Source: AC-69 sp035701505 | GTDB taxonomy: Bacteria > Actinomycetota > UBA4738 > HRBIN12 | Length of the DNA stretch: 7,873 nt | Direction of reading: 5' to 3' | Assembly: GCA_035701505.1 (NCBI GenBank) | Contig: DASSSA010000099.1 | Location: forward strand, 1-7,873 | In this document: one piece after another, positions 1-7,021 of the stretch | Numbering within the stretch: position 1 is the stretch's first letter | Layout of the letters: every line of letters begins with the position of its first letter | The notes under the pieces: model-generated | What the model was told of the DNA's origin: nothing | What the model saw: only the letters and a program-made list of their open reading frames with translations | Databases searched by the model: none | Made by a program: the position numbers and the translations under genes

Positions 1-1074
1 AGCGACCGTGTCGCAGAACGCCCGGCCGAGCCGGTACTGCTCGCGTTTCATCTCGATCCCCAAGAGCCGCTCGAACACCGGGTCGCCCTGCTCGGTCTCG
101 CGGTACCGGCGCATGGCCTCCTCGATCCGGCCGTAGGAGGAAAGGAGCTCCCTTCCGATCGCGTGCGTCACGTGGTCGCCATAGCCCTCGGCCGAAGCCA
201 TGAAGGCCTGGATCCTCCCCAGCTTGAGCCGCTGCTCCTGGTCGAGAACGGCGCCGAACAGCCCCTCCTCGCCCTGAAGCATGTCCTGCATGGCTTGCGG
301 ATCGGACATGTCGAGGGACTCCAGGCGCGCTTGGAGGCCCTTGATGTCGAGCTCCACGGTGGAGAGGAAGTCCTCGAGCAGCGATCGGAAACGTCCCAGG
401 GCCCACGGCCGGGCGAACTCGAACCGGTGCGTGACCTCATGGAGCGCCACCCACGTCCGGAAGTCCGTGGGCGGCAAGCTCCAGTCCCGCTCGAAGTCGG
501 CGATGTTGGGAACCACGAATAGGAGCGCGGGGGAGTCCGAACGGGGGAGGGCGATGTCGTACTGACCAAGGACGTGTTGCGCGAGGTAGCCGAGGACGGA
601 ACCGACCTGAGCCCCGAGCAGGAGCGGCGAGAGCTGTGTGACCATCTGCTGGGCGAACCCCGCCGTCTCCGCGAGCGGCGCCTCGCCCTGGGCCCGACCC
701 ACGGCCTCGGCGAGCTTCGACGCGGCTGGCTCGACGACGGACTTCAGCCCGTCGATGTTGGCCTGGACCCACTGCCCCCGGCGAACCGGGTCAACCCTTG
801 GGAGGTCGTGCGGCGGCTCCAGGCCCGTGAATCCCTGGACCTTCAACTCGGCCAGACGGACGGATTCCTCGAAGGACCGTCGATCGTCCTCGGTAGGTGC
901 CGGGTCCTCTCCACTCCACGAGGCCGACGCGATCCCGATCTGGCGGGCCAGCTCCCAGTTCACCGGGCCTGTCGAGGACAGCAGGACGCGCTGGATCTCC
1001 CGGAGAAGGGGAGCATCCGCCCCCATGTCCTCGGAGGAGGGCCCAACCGGGTGCGGTTCGTCGCGTTCCGCCAT
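1..1074 (-). CDS. DUF2342/zincin_2 zinc-dependent metalloprotease, C-terminus cut by window edge
   Basis: The reverse-strand frame is open from 1083 to base 1 with no stop, so the gene continues beyond the left edge; about 358 residues are visible. It carries the zinc-protease motif HEVTH at residues 212-216 (counted from the ATG at 1074), with a likely third zinc ligand, Glu296, in the segment AEGYGDHV. The N-terminal part with VNWELARQIG and GFTGLE resembles the actinobacterial DUF2342 family (zincin_2; 'F420-biosynthesis-associated' or 'putative hydrolase' subfamilies). I see no signal peptide, so it is probably cytoplasmic. Substrate and role are unknown; the F420 label rests on phylogenetic co-occurrence only. 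An in-frame ATG at 1083 is also possible. I chose 1074 because neither ATG has a Shine-Dalgarno sequence and a TACAAT box sits 7 nt before 1074 but overlaps the 1083 ATG. It is divergent from moaE. Family assignment is confident; the start is less so. Confidence 0.85.
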   Translation of the reverse strand, partial: MAERDEPHPVGPSSEDMGADAPLLREIQRVLLSSTGPVNWELARQIGIASASWSGEDPAPTEDDRRSFEESVRLAELKVQGFTGLEPPHDLPRVDPVRRGQWVQANIDGLKSVVEPAASKLAEAVGRAQGEAPLAETAGFAQQMVTQLSPLLLGAQVGSVLGYLAQHVLGQYDIALPRSDSPALLFVVPNIADFERDWSLPPTDFRTWVALHEVTHRFEFARPWALGRFRSLLEDFLSTVELDIKGLQARLESLDMSDPQAMQDMLQGEEGLFGAVLDQEQRLKLGRIQAFMASAEGYGDHVTHAIGRELLSSYGRIEEAMRRYRETEQGDPVFERLLGIEMKREQYRLGRAFCDTVA

Positions 1075-1081
1075 GCGAGCC

Positions 1082-1087
1082 ATTGTA
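1082..1087 (-). promoter_or_regulatory. -10 box (TACAAT) for a leaderless metalloprotease message
   Basis: On the minus strand TACAAT matches the TAnnnT -10 consensus and ends 7 nt before the ATG at 1074, which puts the predicted transcription start on or next to that start codon. No convincing -35 hexamer is visible 16-19 bp upstream. No ribosome-binding site precedes either ATG, which fits leaderless translation, common in Actinobacteria. Inferred from sequence only. Confidence 0.4.
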
Positions 1088-1136
1088 GGTGGGCGTCCCG
1101 GTTGTGCGGTCCGTGGGTCCGGCTTCGGCCTCTCCC

Positions 1137-1142
1137 TAGAAT
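1137..1142 (+). promoter_or_regulatory. -10 box (TAGAAT) for a leaderless moaE-mreB message
   Basis: TAGAAT, one base from TATAAT, ends 6 nt before the moaE ATG at 1149, so transcription is predicted to begin at the A of the start codon. A GGAG lies only 2 nt from the ATG, too close to act as a normal Shine-Dalgarno site. No clear -35 is present. It shares a 74-bp divergent region with the metalloprotease promoter. Confidence 0.45.
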
Positions 1143-1148
1143 GGAGCC

Positions 1149-1574
1149 ATGCCAGACCGAGTGCTGATCCGGGTCACGTCCGAGCCGATCGGCGGCGATG
1201 AAGCGGCGGCGTTCGTGGCCGATCCGACTGCCGGCGGCACCTGTCTGTTCCTCGGTACGGTCCGTGACCAATCCGCCGCGGGGGCGGTCACCAGTCTCAC
1301 CTACGAGGCGTGGGAGGAACTTGCGGCCAAGCGCCTGGAGGAGATCGGCGGGGAGATGCTCGAGAAGTGGCCGGTCAGGAAGGTCGCGCTCCTGCACCGA
1401 ACCGGCGACCTTGGGATCGGAGAGGCCTCGGTCGTCGTCGCATGCTCCGCCCCCCATCGCGCGGAAGCCTTCGACGCCTGCCGGTACGGCATCGAGCGGC
1501 TGAAGGAAGACGTTCCCATCTGGAAGAAGGAGCACCTCGCCGAGGGCGAGTCCCACTGGGTGATGGGGAGCTAG
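1149..1574 (+). CDS. moaE: Molybdopterin synthase catalytic (large) subunit MoaE
   Basis: MoaE converts cyclic pyranopterin monophosphate (precursor Z) to molybdopterin, using sulfur from the MoaD C-terminal thiocarboxylate, in the cytoplasm. The 141-residue product is close to the usual family length (about 150). Known active-site residues fall at the same numbers as in the E. coli enzyme as I recall it: Phe34 and Arg39 (FLGTVRD), His103-Arg104 (APHR), Lys119 (ERLKED) and Lys126 (PIWKKE); HRTG is at 83-86. The ATG is the only sensible start and lies just behind a -10 box, suggesting a leaderless message. The TAG stop shares its G with the GTG start of the mreB-like gene, so the two are probably co-transcribed and translationally coupled. 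No moaD or other Moco gene is in the window, so the partner must be elsewhere. Confidence 0.95.
   Translation: MPDRVLIRVTSEPIGGDEAAAFVADPTAGGTCLFLGTVRDQSAAGAVTSLTYEAWEELAAKRLEEIGGEMLEKWPVRKVALLHRTGDLGIGEASVVVACSAPHRAEAFDACRYGIERLKEDVPIWKKEHLAEGESHWVMGS
1565..1570 (+). promoter_or_regulatory. Ribosome-binding site of the mreB-like gene, inside the moaE end
   Basis: GGGGAG lies 3 nt before the GTG at 1574, within the last codons of moaE. The spacing is short for an independent start, so re-initiation by ribosomes finishing moaE at the overlapping TAGTG is likely important. This supports 1574 as the start rather than the ATG at 1310 inside moaE. Confidence 0.5.
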
Positions 1575-2581
1575 TGGGCCGCGAGTTTGCGATCGACCTG
1601 GGCACGGCCAACACGCTCGTGTATAGGCAGGGCGAGGGGATCGTGTTCAACGAGCCGACCGTCATCGCCCTGAACGGATCCACGGGGAAGGTCGAGTTCG
1701 CGGGGGCCGAGGCCTGGAAGATGCTCGGCGGTTCGGCCGGGAACCGCTCGGTGGTCCGACCGCTCCGCCACGGGGTCATGACGGAGTTCGACATGACGCA
1801 GCAGATGATCGCCCTCGTCTTCCGAAGGATCGGTCTGCCGAGGTTCCCCAAGCCGCGGGTCGTGGTATCCGTTTCGTCTGACAGCAGCCCCGTCGAGCTT
1901 CGGGCCGTCCGGGAGGCGATCCGGTTCGCCGGGGGAAGGAATCCGGTGCTGGTCGAGGAGGGCCTGGCGGCGGCGATCGGGGCCGGGCTGCCCATCCATG
2001 AGCCGGTCGGCAACCTCATCATCGACATCGGGGGCGGGACGACGGAGATGGCCGTGGTATCCATGGGCGGGGTGGTGAGCGGCCGTTCCGTCCCAATCGG
2101 CGGGTTCGACATAGACACGGCCATCCGGGACCACTTCCGCACGCGGTACGGCGTGGCCATCGGGGAGCGGGCGGCAGAGGAGCTGAAGGTGGCCATCGGA
2201 GCAGCGTTTCCCACGCCGGATCGGATGGTCGCCGTGGTGGCAGGCCGGGAGATCGCGAGCGGCGCGCCGAGAAAGGTCCGGGTCACCGAGGACGAGGTCC
2301 GCCTGGCCATGGCCGAGCCGGTCCAGGCCATCGTCGAAGCGGCGCGCCAGACCCTGGCTGAAGCTCCGCCCGAGCTGACCCATGACGTCCTGGAGACCGG
2401 GATGTTCCTGACGGGAGGGGGTGGTCTGGTTCGGGGGTTGGACCTGCTCCTGGCGCAGGAATGCGAGGTCCCCGTCCACCTCACCGAGCGTCCGCTCGAG
2501 ACGGTCGTGCTTGGAGCGGGGGCCATGCTCGACCACCTGGACGAGTATCGAAGCTCGTTCCAGCTCGTCAGGCGACGCTGA
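1574..2581 (+). CDS. mreB: MreB-like bacterial actin (rod-shape-determining protein family)
   Basis: The 335-residue product covers the complete actin fold of MreB, which forms membrane-associated ATP-driven filaments that guide cell-wall synthesis. Visible motifs are phosphate-1 DLGTANT (8-14), phosphate-2 DIGGGTTE (151-158), LAAAIGAGLP (131-140) and the adenosine motif TGGGGLVRG (280-288). Several points are atypical. The usual EEP before the AAAIG segment is EEG (128-130). The usual VPSGVT-type segment reads VSSDSS (100-105). The protein begins almost directly at the first beta strand, so the N-terminal amphipathic membrane helix of many MreBs is absent. The GTG start is forced by the overlap with the moaE stop. 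No mreC, mreD, rodA or pbp gene is adjacent. It is a divergent MreB/Mbl-type actin; a conventional role in rod shape is likely but unproven. Confidence 0.88.
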   Translation: MGREFAIDLGTANTLVYRQGEGIVFNEPTVIALNGSTGKVEFAGAEAWKMLGGSAGNRSVVRPLRHGVMTEFDMTQQMIALVFRRIGLPRFPKPRVVVSVSSDSSPVELRAVREAIRFAGGRNPVLVEEGLAAAIGAGLPIHEPVGNLIIDIGGGTTEMAVVSMGGVVSGRSVPIGGFDIDTAIRDHFRTRYGVAIGERAAEELKVAIGAAFPTPDRMVAVVAGREIASGAPRKVRVTEDEVRLAMAEPVQAIVEAARQTLAEAPPELTHDVLETGMFLTGGGGLVRGLDLLLAQECEVPVHLTERPLETVVLGAGAMLDHLDEYRSSFQLVRRR

Positions 2582-2587
2582 ACGGAA

Positions 2588-2953
2588 TCACTTGCCCAGG
2601 AACCGGGCCAGTGTCTGGTTGATGACGTGCCCAGCCTGGTAGATGGCCAGCGCCAGGAGCGCTGCGGACATGACGACCACCAGGATCAGGCCCCCGAGGC
2701 CCATCAGCCGGGTGCGGAGAGTGGGCGGCGTCGTGATCACCGGAACGTAGGCGAACGAGTCCCCGGGAGCGACCCCCTCGCCTGGACCGAACCCCACGGC
2801 TAGCGACTCGTCGTCTCGTCCTGGCTGTCCGGCCGTGGTCCGATCCGGACGGACACGCTCGGCGAGGAGCACGTCGTCGTCGTCGCGAAGCGACAGCGCA
2901 TAGGCGATGAGGCCCACGCCAAGAGCGATCCCGATGATGGCCAGGGGGTTCAT
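2588..2953 (-). CDS. Small two-helix membrane protein of unknown function
   Basis: The 121-residue product is not a family I recognise. Residues 4-22 are a first hydrophobic helix, followed by an acidic cluster DDDD at 24-27, then a Gly/Asp/Pro-rich polar linker of about 55 residues. A second helix spans roughly 84-106 and is preceded by the basic LRTRLMG, with a short tail ending in FLGK. Basic residues flanking the linker suggest it lies in the cytoplasm, but this is uncertain. The ATG at 2953 was chosen because GGAAGG ends 6 nt before it; two TTG codons directly upstream are less likely starts. It is convergent with the mreB-like gene (6-bp gap) and divergent from the PDZ-Lon protease, so it may share regulation with the latter. 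Third-position GC bias and a good ribosome-binding site support a real gene. Confidence 0.75.
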   Translation of the reverse strand: MNPLAIIGIALGVGLIAYALSLRDDDDVLLAERVRPDRTTAGQPGRDDESLAVGFGPGEGVAPGDSFAYVPVITTPPTLRTRLMGLGGLILVVVMSAALLALAIYQAGHVINQTLARFLGK

Positions 2954-2959
2954 CAACAA

Positions 2960-2977
2960 CCTTCCGACGAGAGCCTA
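2960..2977 (-). promoter_or_regulatory. -10 box (TAGGCT) and ribosome-binding site of the small membrane protein gene
   Basis: On the minus strand TAGGCT occupies 2977-2972 and GGAAGG occupies 2965-2960, 6 nt before the ATG at 2953. The predicted transcription start falls at about 2965, which would leave a 12-nt leader beginning at the Shine-Dalgarno sequence itself. No -35 consensus is evident. Confidence 0.4.
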
Positions 2978-3014
2978 CGCCGTCTGGTTCCCCTTCAGGC
3001 GGATGCCGTGCCCG

Positions 3015-3020
3015 TAGCAT
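3015..3020 (+). promoter_or_regulatory. -10 box (TAGCAT) before the PDZ-Lon protease gene
   Basis: TAGCAT ends 8 nt before the ATG at 3029, placing the transcription start at or within 2 nt of the start codon. A GGGAG lies 3 nt from the ATG but would be mostly or wholly outside the transcript if this promoter is used. No good -35 is present; TTCAGG at 2994-2999 is the nearest weak candidate, at 15-bp spacing. Confidence 0.35.
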
Positions 3021-3028
3021 GGGAGCAG

Positions 3029-4015
3029 ATGCCAGCCGCACGGCGCCTCATCAAGATCGGACTGGTCTTGGCGCTGGTGGCCACATTCGTTCTTTCCGGA
3101 ACGGTCTGGCTGCCGCTGTATTCGCTTGGTCCCGGCCCCGCCCGGGAGGTCCTGCCGCTCATCCGGGTGTCCGGCCATCCCGAATACGGATCGTCCGGCC
3201 GCTTCGTGATGACCTCCGTGCGGTTCCGGCAGCTCACGGCTCTCGGAGCGCTGCTCGCCTGGCTCGATCCCGACCTGGCCGTCGTTCCGAGGTCGGACCT
3301 GTTCACGCCGGGGGAGACCAGGACCGAGGAGCATCAGCGGGCCATCTCGCAGATGGACCAGAGCAAGCTCGACGCGACCTCCGTCGTGCTCTCGGAGCTG
3401 ACCGGCTACCCCGCGGATCACCGGCCCGGGGCACTGGTCGAGGCCATCCTGCCCGGCTGCGCGGCCGATGGGGAGCTGTTCCCAGGTGACCTGATCCGGG
3501 CCATCGACGGTCAGGCCATCCGAGGCACCGCCCAGGCCAGCAGGCTCATCGAGTCTGCGCGCTCCGGATCGACCCTCACGTTCGACATCCGGGCCGGCGG
3601 GGAGCAGCACCTCGTGGACCTCAGGCGAGCGCCCTGTGGCGGGAGGGACGAACCCCGGATCGGCGTGTTCCTCATCTCGAACTTCCCGTTCGGAGTGCTG
3701 ATCGAGAGCGGGGATGTTGGTGGTCCATCGGCCGGTCTGATGTGGGCCCTTGGGCTGTACGACCTCCTCACCCCGGGCGACCTGACCGCCGGCCGGACCA
3801 TCGCCGGGACGGGACAGATAGGCTTGGACGGCAGGGTCTACCCCATCGGCGGCATCGAGGGGAAGGTCGTTGCCGCCGATCATGCGGGAGCGTCGGTGTT
3901 CCTGGTACCCGAAGACAACATCGCCGCGGCGAGATCGGCGGGGGCGGACGGCATGATCCTCGAGCCCGTCTCGTCATTCCGGGATGCCGTCGATTACCTG
4001 TGGAGCGGGTCGTGA
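3029..4015 (+). CDS. YlbL-type membrane-anchored PDZ and Lon (S16) domain serine protease
   Basis: The 328-residue protein starts with a basic stretch (ARRLIKIG) and one membrane helix at about 8-26. A PDZ domain follows at about 134-199 (FPGDLIRAIDGQ), then a Lon-type S16 domain at about 208-300. The Ser-Lys catalytic pair is visible: Ser234 in GGPSAGL and Lys279 in GGIEGKV, 45 residues apart as in Lon proteases. There is no ATPase domain. The architecture is that of Bacillus YlbL (DdcP), a DNA-damage checkpoint recovery protease that degrades the division inhibitor YneA; whether the actinobacterial protein does the same is unknown. The active domain should face outside the membrane. A GTG at 3008 would add 7 residues and has a weak AGGCGG upstream; ATG 3029 is preferred for its -10 box and N-terminal topology. 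The UPF0182 gene follows after 65 bp on the same strand. Confidence 0.92.
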   Translation: MPAARRLIKIGLVLALVATFVLSGTVWLPLYSLGPGPAREVLPLIRVSGHPEYGSSGRFVMTSVRFRQLTALGALLAWLDPDLAVVPRSDLFTPGETRTEEHQRAISQMDQSKLDATSVVLSELTGYPADHRPGALVEAILPGCAADGELFPGDLIRAIDGQAIRGTAQASRLIESARSGSTLTFDIRAGGEQHLVDLRRAPCGGRDEPRIGVFLISNFPFGVLIESGDVGGPSAGLMWALGLYDLLTPGDLTAGRTIAGTGQIGLDGRVYPIGGIEGKVVAADHAGASVFLVPEDNIAAARSAGADGMILEPVSSFRDAVDYLWSGS

Positions 4016-4045
4016 CCCGCGTCGGCCCGGCCGAAGCCCCGGTGA

Positions 4046-4075
4046 TAGGCTGACGCGTTCCCGGTACCGAAAGGA
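4046..4075 (+). promoter_or_regulatory. -10 box (TAGGCT, 4046-4051) and ribosome-binding site (AAAGGA, 4070-4075) of the UPF0182 gene
   Basis: Within the 65-bp gap after the protease gene, TAGGCT predicts transcription from about 4058. AAAGGA lies 5 nt before the GTG at 4081, so unlike most neighbours this gene appears to have a conventional leader. The 8-bp palindrome CGGTACCG (4062-4069) sits between the two. No -35 match is visible; read-through from the protease gene is also possible. Confidence 0.4.
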
Positions 4076-4080
4076 CGGGT

Positions 4081-6990
4081 GTGGCACGCGTCGTCCAAGC
4101 CGGAGGCGGCCGGCGGTGGCTGATCATCGCCGGTGTCGCGCTGGTGGTGGTCCTTGTGGTCTTCACCGCGCTGTCCGGGTTCTTCGTCGACATGTTGTGG
4201 TTCCGGGAGGTCGGCTTCAGCCAGGTCTTCTGGACGATCCTTCGGACCAAGATCGCCCTCGGCCTCATCTTCGGGGCGGCGTTCTTCGCCATCCTGTACG
4301 CGAACCTGCTCATCGTCCGGCTCCTCACGCCGAGCTACCGAGCCATCGGCCCCGAGCAGGAGGTGATCGAGCGGTACCGACTGGCGTTCGAGCCGTACGC
4401 GTGGTGGCTCCTCCCGGTGATCGCGGGCGTCATCGCCTTCTTCGTCGGCTTGGGGGTTACCACCCAGTGGAGGACGTTCCTGTTGTGGCGAAACTCCTCC
4501 GGCATCACGTTCGGCTCGACGGACCCCCTGTTCAACCGGGATCCGGCGTTCTACGTCTTCGGCCTTCCGTGGCTGGAGTTCGTCCAGGGCTGGTTGTTCT
4601 CCTCGCTCGTGGGGATCACGTTCATCACGGCGGTCGCCCACTACCTGTGGGGTGGGATCCGGCCCCAGGCCCCCGCCTTCACCGAGAAGGTCACGCCGCA
4701 GGTCAAGGCCCATCTTTCGGTCCTACTGGGGCTGATCGTGCTGACGAAGGCGTGGGGGTATTACCTCGGAACGTTCGACCTGCTGACATCGAAGCGTGGG
4801 GTAGTCGAAGGCGCCTCCTATACCGACGTAAGGGCGCAGCTTCCGGCGCTTCGTATCCTGACCTTCATCGCGGTCGCGTGCGCGATCCTGTTCCTGGTGA
4901 ACATCCGGATGCGAGGCTGGGCAATCCCTGTCATCGCCCTCGGCCTGCTGGCACTGGTGTCGATCACGGCCGGCGCCGCGTACCCGGCGTTCGTCCAGCG
5001 GTTCCAGGTTGGGCCCCAGGAGCTGCAGCGGGAGCGCCCGTACATCGACCGCAACATCGCGGCCACCCGAACAGCGTTCGGTTTGGATGCGATCCAGGCA
5101 CAACAACGCACCGTGGCGACCAGCGTGACCCCGCAAGAGGTCGAAGGGAACGACGCCACCGTGTCCAACATCCGGCTGTGGCGGCCGGACATCCTCCGGG
5201 AGAACTTCGAGTCCCTCCAGCGGATCCGGCAGTACTACGTGTTCAAGGACGTCGACGTCGACCGGTACGAACTGAACGGCGAGCGACGCGTGGTCATGCT
5301 GTCGGCCCGCGAGGTCAACCAGGACTCCATCCCCGGTGGCGGCGCCACGTGGCAGAACAAGCACCTGGTCTACACGCACGGCTTCGGCGCGGTCGCAGCC
5401 CCCGTGAACACGGCCACCACCGAGGGCGCGCCGGGGTTCACGCTGTCGGACATCCCCCCGGTTGGGCAGCCGCCCCTCGACGTGCAGCCCCGCATCTACT
5501 ATGGGGAGAACACCGACGCCGCCCCGTTCGTCGTGGTGGATACCGGGACCAAGGAGCTCGACTACGCCGCCACTGAGGGCAGCAGCCAGCAGATCTCCAG
5601 CACCTACGAAGGAGAGGGCGGGATCCCCATCGGCGGGTTCTTCAAGCGCGCCCTGTTCGCATGGCGATTCCGCGACGTCAACCTGCTGATCTCCGGGCTG
5701 ATCCAGGACAACTCGCGGATCCTGATCTTCCGGGACATCCAGGATCGCGTCCGGAAGGCCGCGCCGTTCCTCACCTTCGACTCGGACCCGTACGCGGCGA
5801 TCGTCGACGGCCGAGTGCAGTGGATCTGGGACGGCTACACGACGACCGACGGGTACCCATACTCGCAGGAGATCTCCCTCGAACAGGCGACGCCGCTCGC
5901 TCTGGGCGTGAGCGGGCTTCACGGGACGGCGAACTACATCCGAAACTCGGTGAAGGTGGTCGTCGACGCGTACGACGGCACGATGACCTTCTACGTCGCC
6001 GACACGTCGGACCCCATCATCGAGGTGTGGGAGAACGCCTTCCCCGACCTGTTCACGCCGATCGACCAGGCGCCTTCGGAGCTGGCCGCCCACTTCCGCT
6101 ATCCGGAGAACCTCTTCCAGGTTCAGGCGGAGCAGTTCGCCAACTATCACGTCACCGAGGCCGACGTCTTCTATCAGAAGCAGGACTTCTGGCAGGTCCC
6201 GTTCGACCCCACGATTCCGGCGAACTCCGGCGGTAACGAGAATGTCCCCATGCGGCCCTACTACCTGCTCTTGCGGCTCCCCGGTGACGCGGAAGAATCG
6301 TTCGTGCTGGTCCTGCCGTTCAACCCCCAGGGGCGCCAGAACGTGGTGGCCTGGATGGCGGCGAAATCCGACGCCGGCCCGGACTACGGCAAGATCGTCG
6401 CGTACGAGTTCCCTCCAGGCCAGAACGTGGACGGGCCGTCCCAGGTGTTCGCCCGGATGCGCCAGGATCCCAGGTTCTCCGCCGACCAGACCCTGTTCGG
6501 CCAGAGCGGCTCCGAGGTCAAGTTCGGGGACTTCCTGATCATCCCCGTGGCGAACGGCCTCCTGTACGTCCAGCCCGTGTACGTCCGGTCGACCCAGGAG
6601 ACGGCCATCCCCGAGCTGAAGCGCGTCCTGGTGACGAACGGTGGGGATGTCGGGCTGGGCAGCACGCTGACGGAGGCGCTGAACGACTCGTTCGGGACGC
6701 AGGTCGTGCCGCCCGAAGGCGGCGGGGGGGGGCCGACCCCCGGAGGAAACATCCAGCGGCAGATCGCGCAGCTCCTGCAACAGGCCCTGGACCACTTCGC
6801 CGCAGCCGACGCGGCGCTCAAGGCCGGCGATCTCGCCAAGTACCAGGCCGAGGTCGACGCGGCCCAGGCGGCAATCCGGCGGGCCGAGCAGTTGGCGGCG
6901 AGGAGCGGGACGGGCCCACCGTCGCCGTCACCATCGGCGGCGCCCACCCCGTCGCCCACCGCGTCGGCCACGCCCAGCCCGTCCGGCTGA
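4081..6990 (+). CDS. UPF0182 (COG1615) large multi-pass membrane protein
   Basis: The 969-residue product has the UPF0182 layout. Seven probable membrane helices occupy the first 300 residues (about 12-34, 55-80, 106-127, 165-190, 208-230, 258-276, 280-300), followed by a large non-membrane domain of about 580 residues. Family-typical segments include TFDSDPYAAIVDGRVQWIWD (565-584), LWRPDILRENF (366-376) and RYPENLF (673-679). Near the C-terminus, after a Gly-rich linker (880-884), an Ala-rich helical pair at about 890-940 (AALKAGDLAKYQ) precedes a low-complexity Pro/Ser/Thr tail to the end. Length is normal for the family (900-1000). Function is unknown; the large domain is presumably extracytoplasmic. 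The GTG start is supported by AAAGGA 5 nt upstream and by a basic residue pair before the first helix. It follows the PDZ-Lon gene as in other Actinobacteria and converges on mgsA 31 bp away. Confidence 0.95.
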   Translation: MARVVQAGGGRRWLIIAGVALVVVLVVFTALSGFFVDMLWFREVGFSQVFWTILRTKIALGLIFGAAFFAILYANLLIVRLLTPSYRAIGPEQEVIERYRLAFEPYAWWLLPVIAGVIAFFVGLGVTTQWRTFLLWRNSSGITFGSTDPLFNRDPAFYVFGLPWLEFVQGWLFSSLVGITFITAVAHYLWGGIRPQAPAFTEKVTPQVKAHLSVLLGLIVLTKAWGYYLGTFDLLTSKRGVVEGASYTDVRAQLPALRILTFIAVACAILFLVNIRMRGWAIPVIALGLLALVSITAGAAYPAFVQRFQVGPQELQRERPYIDRNIAATRTAFGLDAIQAQQRTVATSVTPQEVEGNDATVSNIRLWRPDILRENFESLQRIRQYYVFKDVDVDRYELNGERRVVMLSAREVNQDSIPGGGATWQNKHLVYTHGFGAVAAPVNTATTEGAPGFTLSDIPPVGQPPLDVQPRIYYGENTDAAPFVVVDTGTKELDYAATEGSSQQISSTYEGEGGIPIGGFFKRALFAWRFRDVNLLISGLIQDNSRILIFRDIQDRVRKAAPFLTFDSDPYAAIVDGRVQWIWDGYTTTDGYPYSQEISLEQATPLALGVSGLHGTANYIRNSVKVVVDAYDGTMTFYVADTSDPIIEVWENAFPDLFTPIDQAPSELAAHFRYPENLFQVQAEQFANYHVTEADVFYQKQDFWQVPFDPTIPANSGGNENVPMRPYYLLLRLPGDAEESFVLVLPFNPQGRQNVVAWMAAKSDAGPDYGKIVAYEFPPGQNVDGPSQVFARMRQDPRFSADQTLFGQSGSEVKFGDFLIIPVANGLLYVQPVYVRSTQETAIPELKRVLVTNGGDVGLGSTLTEALNDSFGTQVVPPEGGGGGPTPGGNIQRQIAQLLQQALDHFAAADAALKAGDLAKYQAEVDAAQAAIRRAEQLAARSGTGPPSPSPSAAPTPSPTASATPSPSG
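6724..6732 (+). repeat. Homopolymer run of nine G inside the UPF0182 gene
   Basis: Nine consecutive G residues encode part of a five-glycine linker (residues 880-884) between the large domain and the C-terminal helices. Such runs are prone to polymerase slippage and to sequencing error. As read here the frame stays open and the downstream helices match the family pattern, so the count appears correct. Confidence 0.9.
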
Positions 6991-7021
6991 GCCTTTCGGA
7001 GAGAACGGTGCTCTTGGCGCC

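Noticed and set aside
163..1201. Plus-strand open frames over the metalloprotease region and an antisense frame at 437-772
   Set aside because: The minus-strand frame with the HEVTH motif runs unbroken through the region and has recognisable family features. The others are low-complexity Arg/Gly/Pro-rich shadows.
1310..1573. Upstream extension of the mreB-like frame to an ATG inside moaE, giving a 423-residue protein
   Set aside because: The extra N-terminal residues are Arg/Gly-rich out-of-frame moaE sequence. MreB homology begins exactly at the GTG at 1574, which has its own ribosome-binding site.
3984..5576. A 530-residue plus-strand frame overlapping the UPF0182 gene
   Set aside because: Its composition is Arg/Pro/Gly-rich without motifs, and it overlaps the well-supported UPF0182 frame.
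4723..6795. A 690-residue minus-strand open frame antisense to the UPF0182 gene
   Set aside because: Long antisense frames are expected opposite GC-rich codons. The peptide is dominated by Arg, Val, Asp and Gly with no domain, and the plus strand encodes a clear family member.
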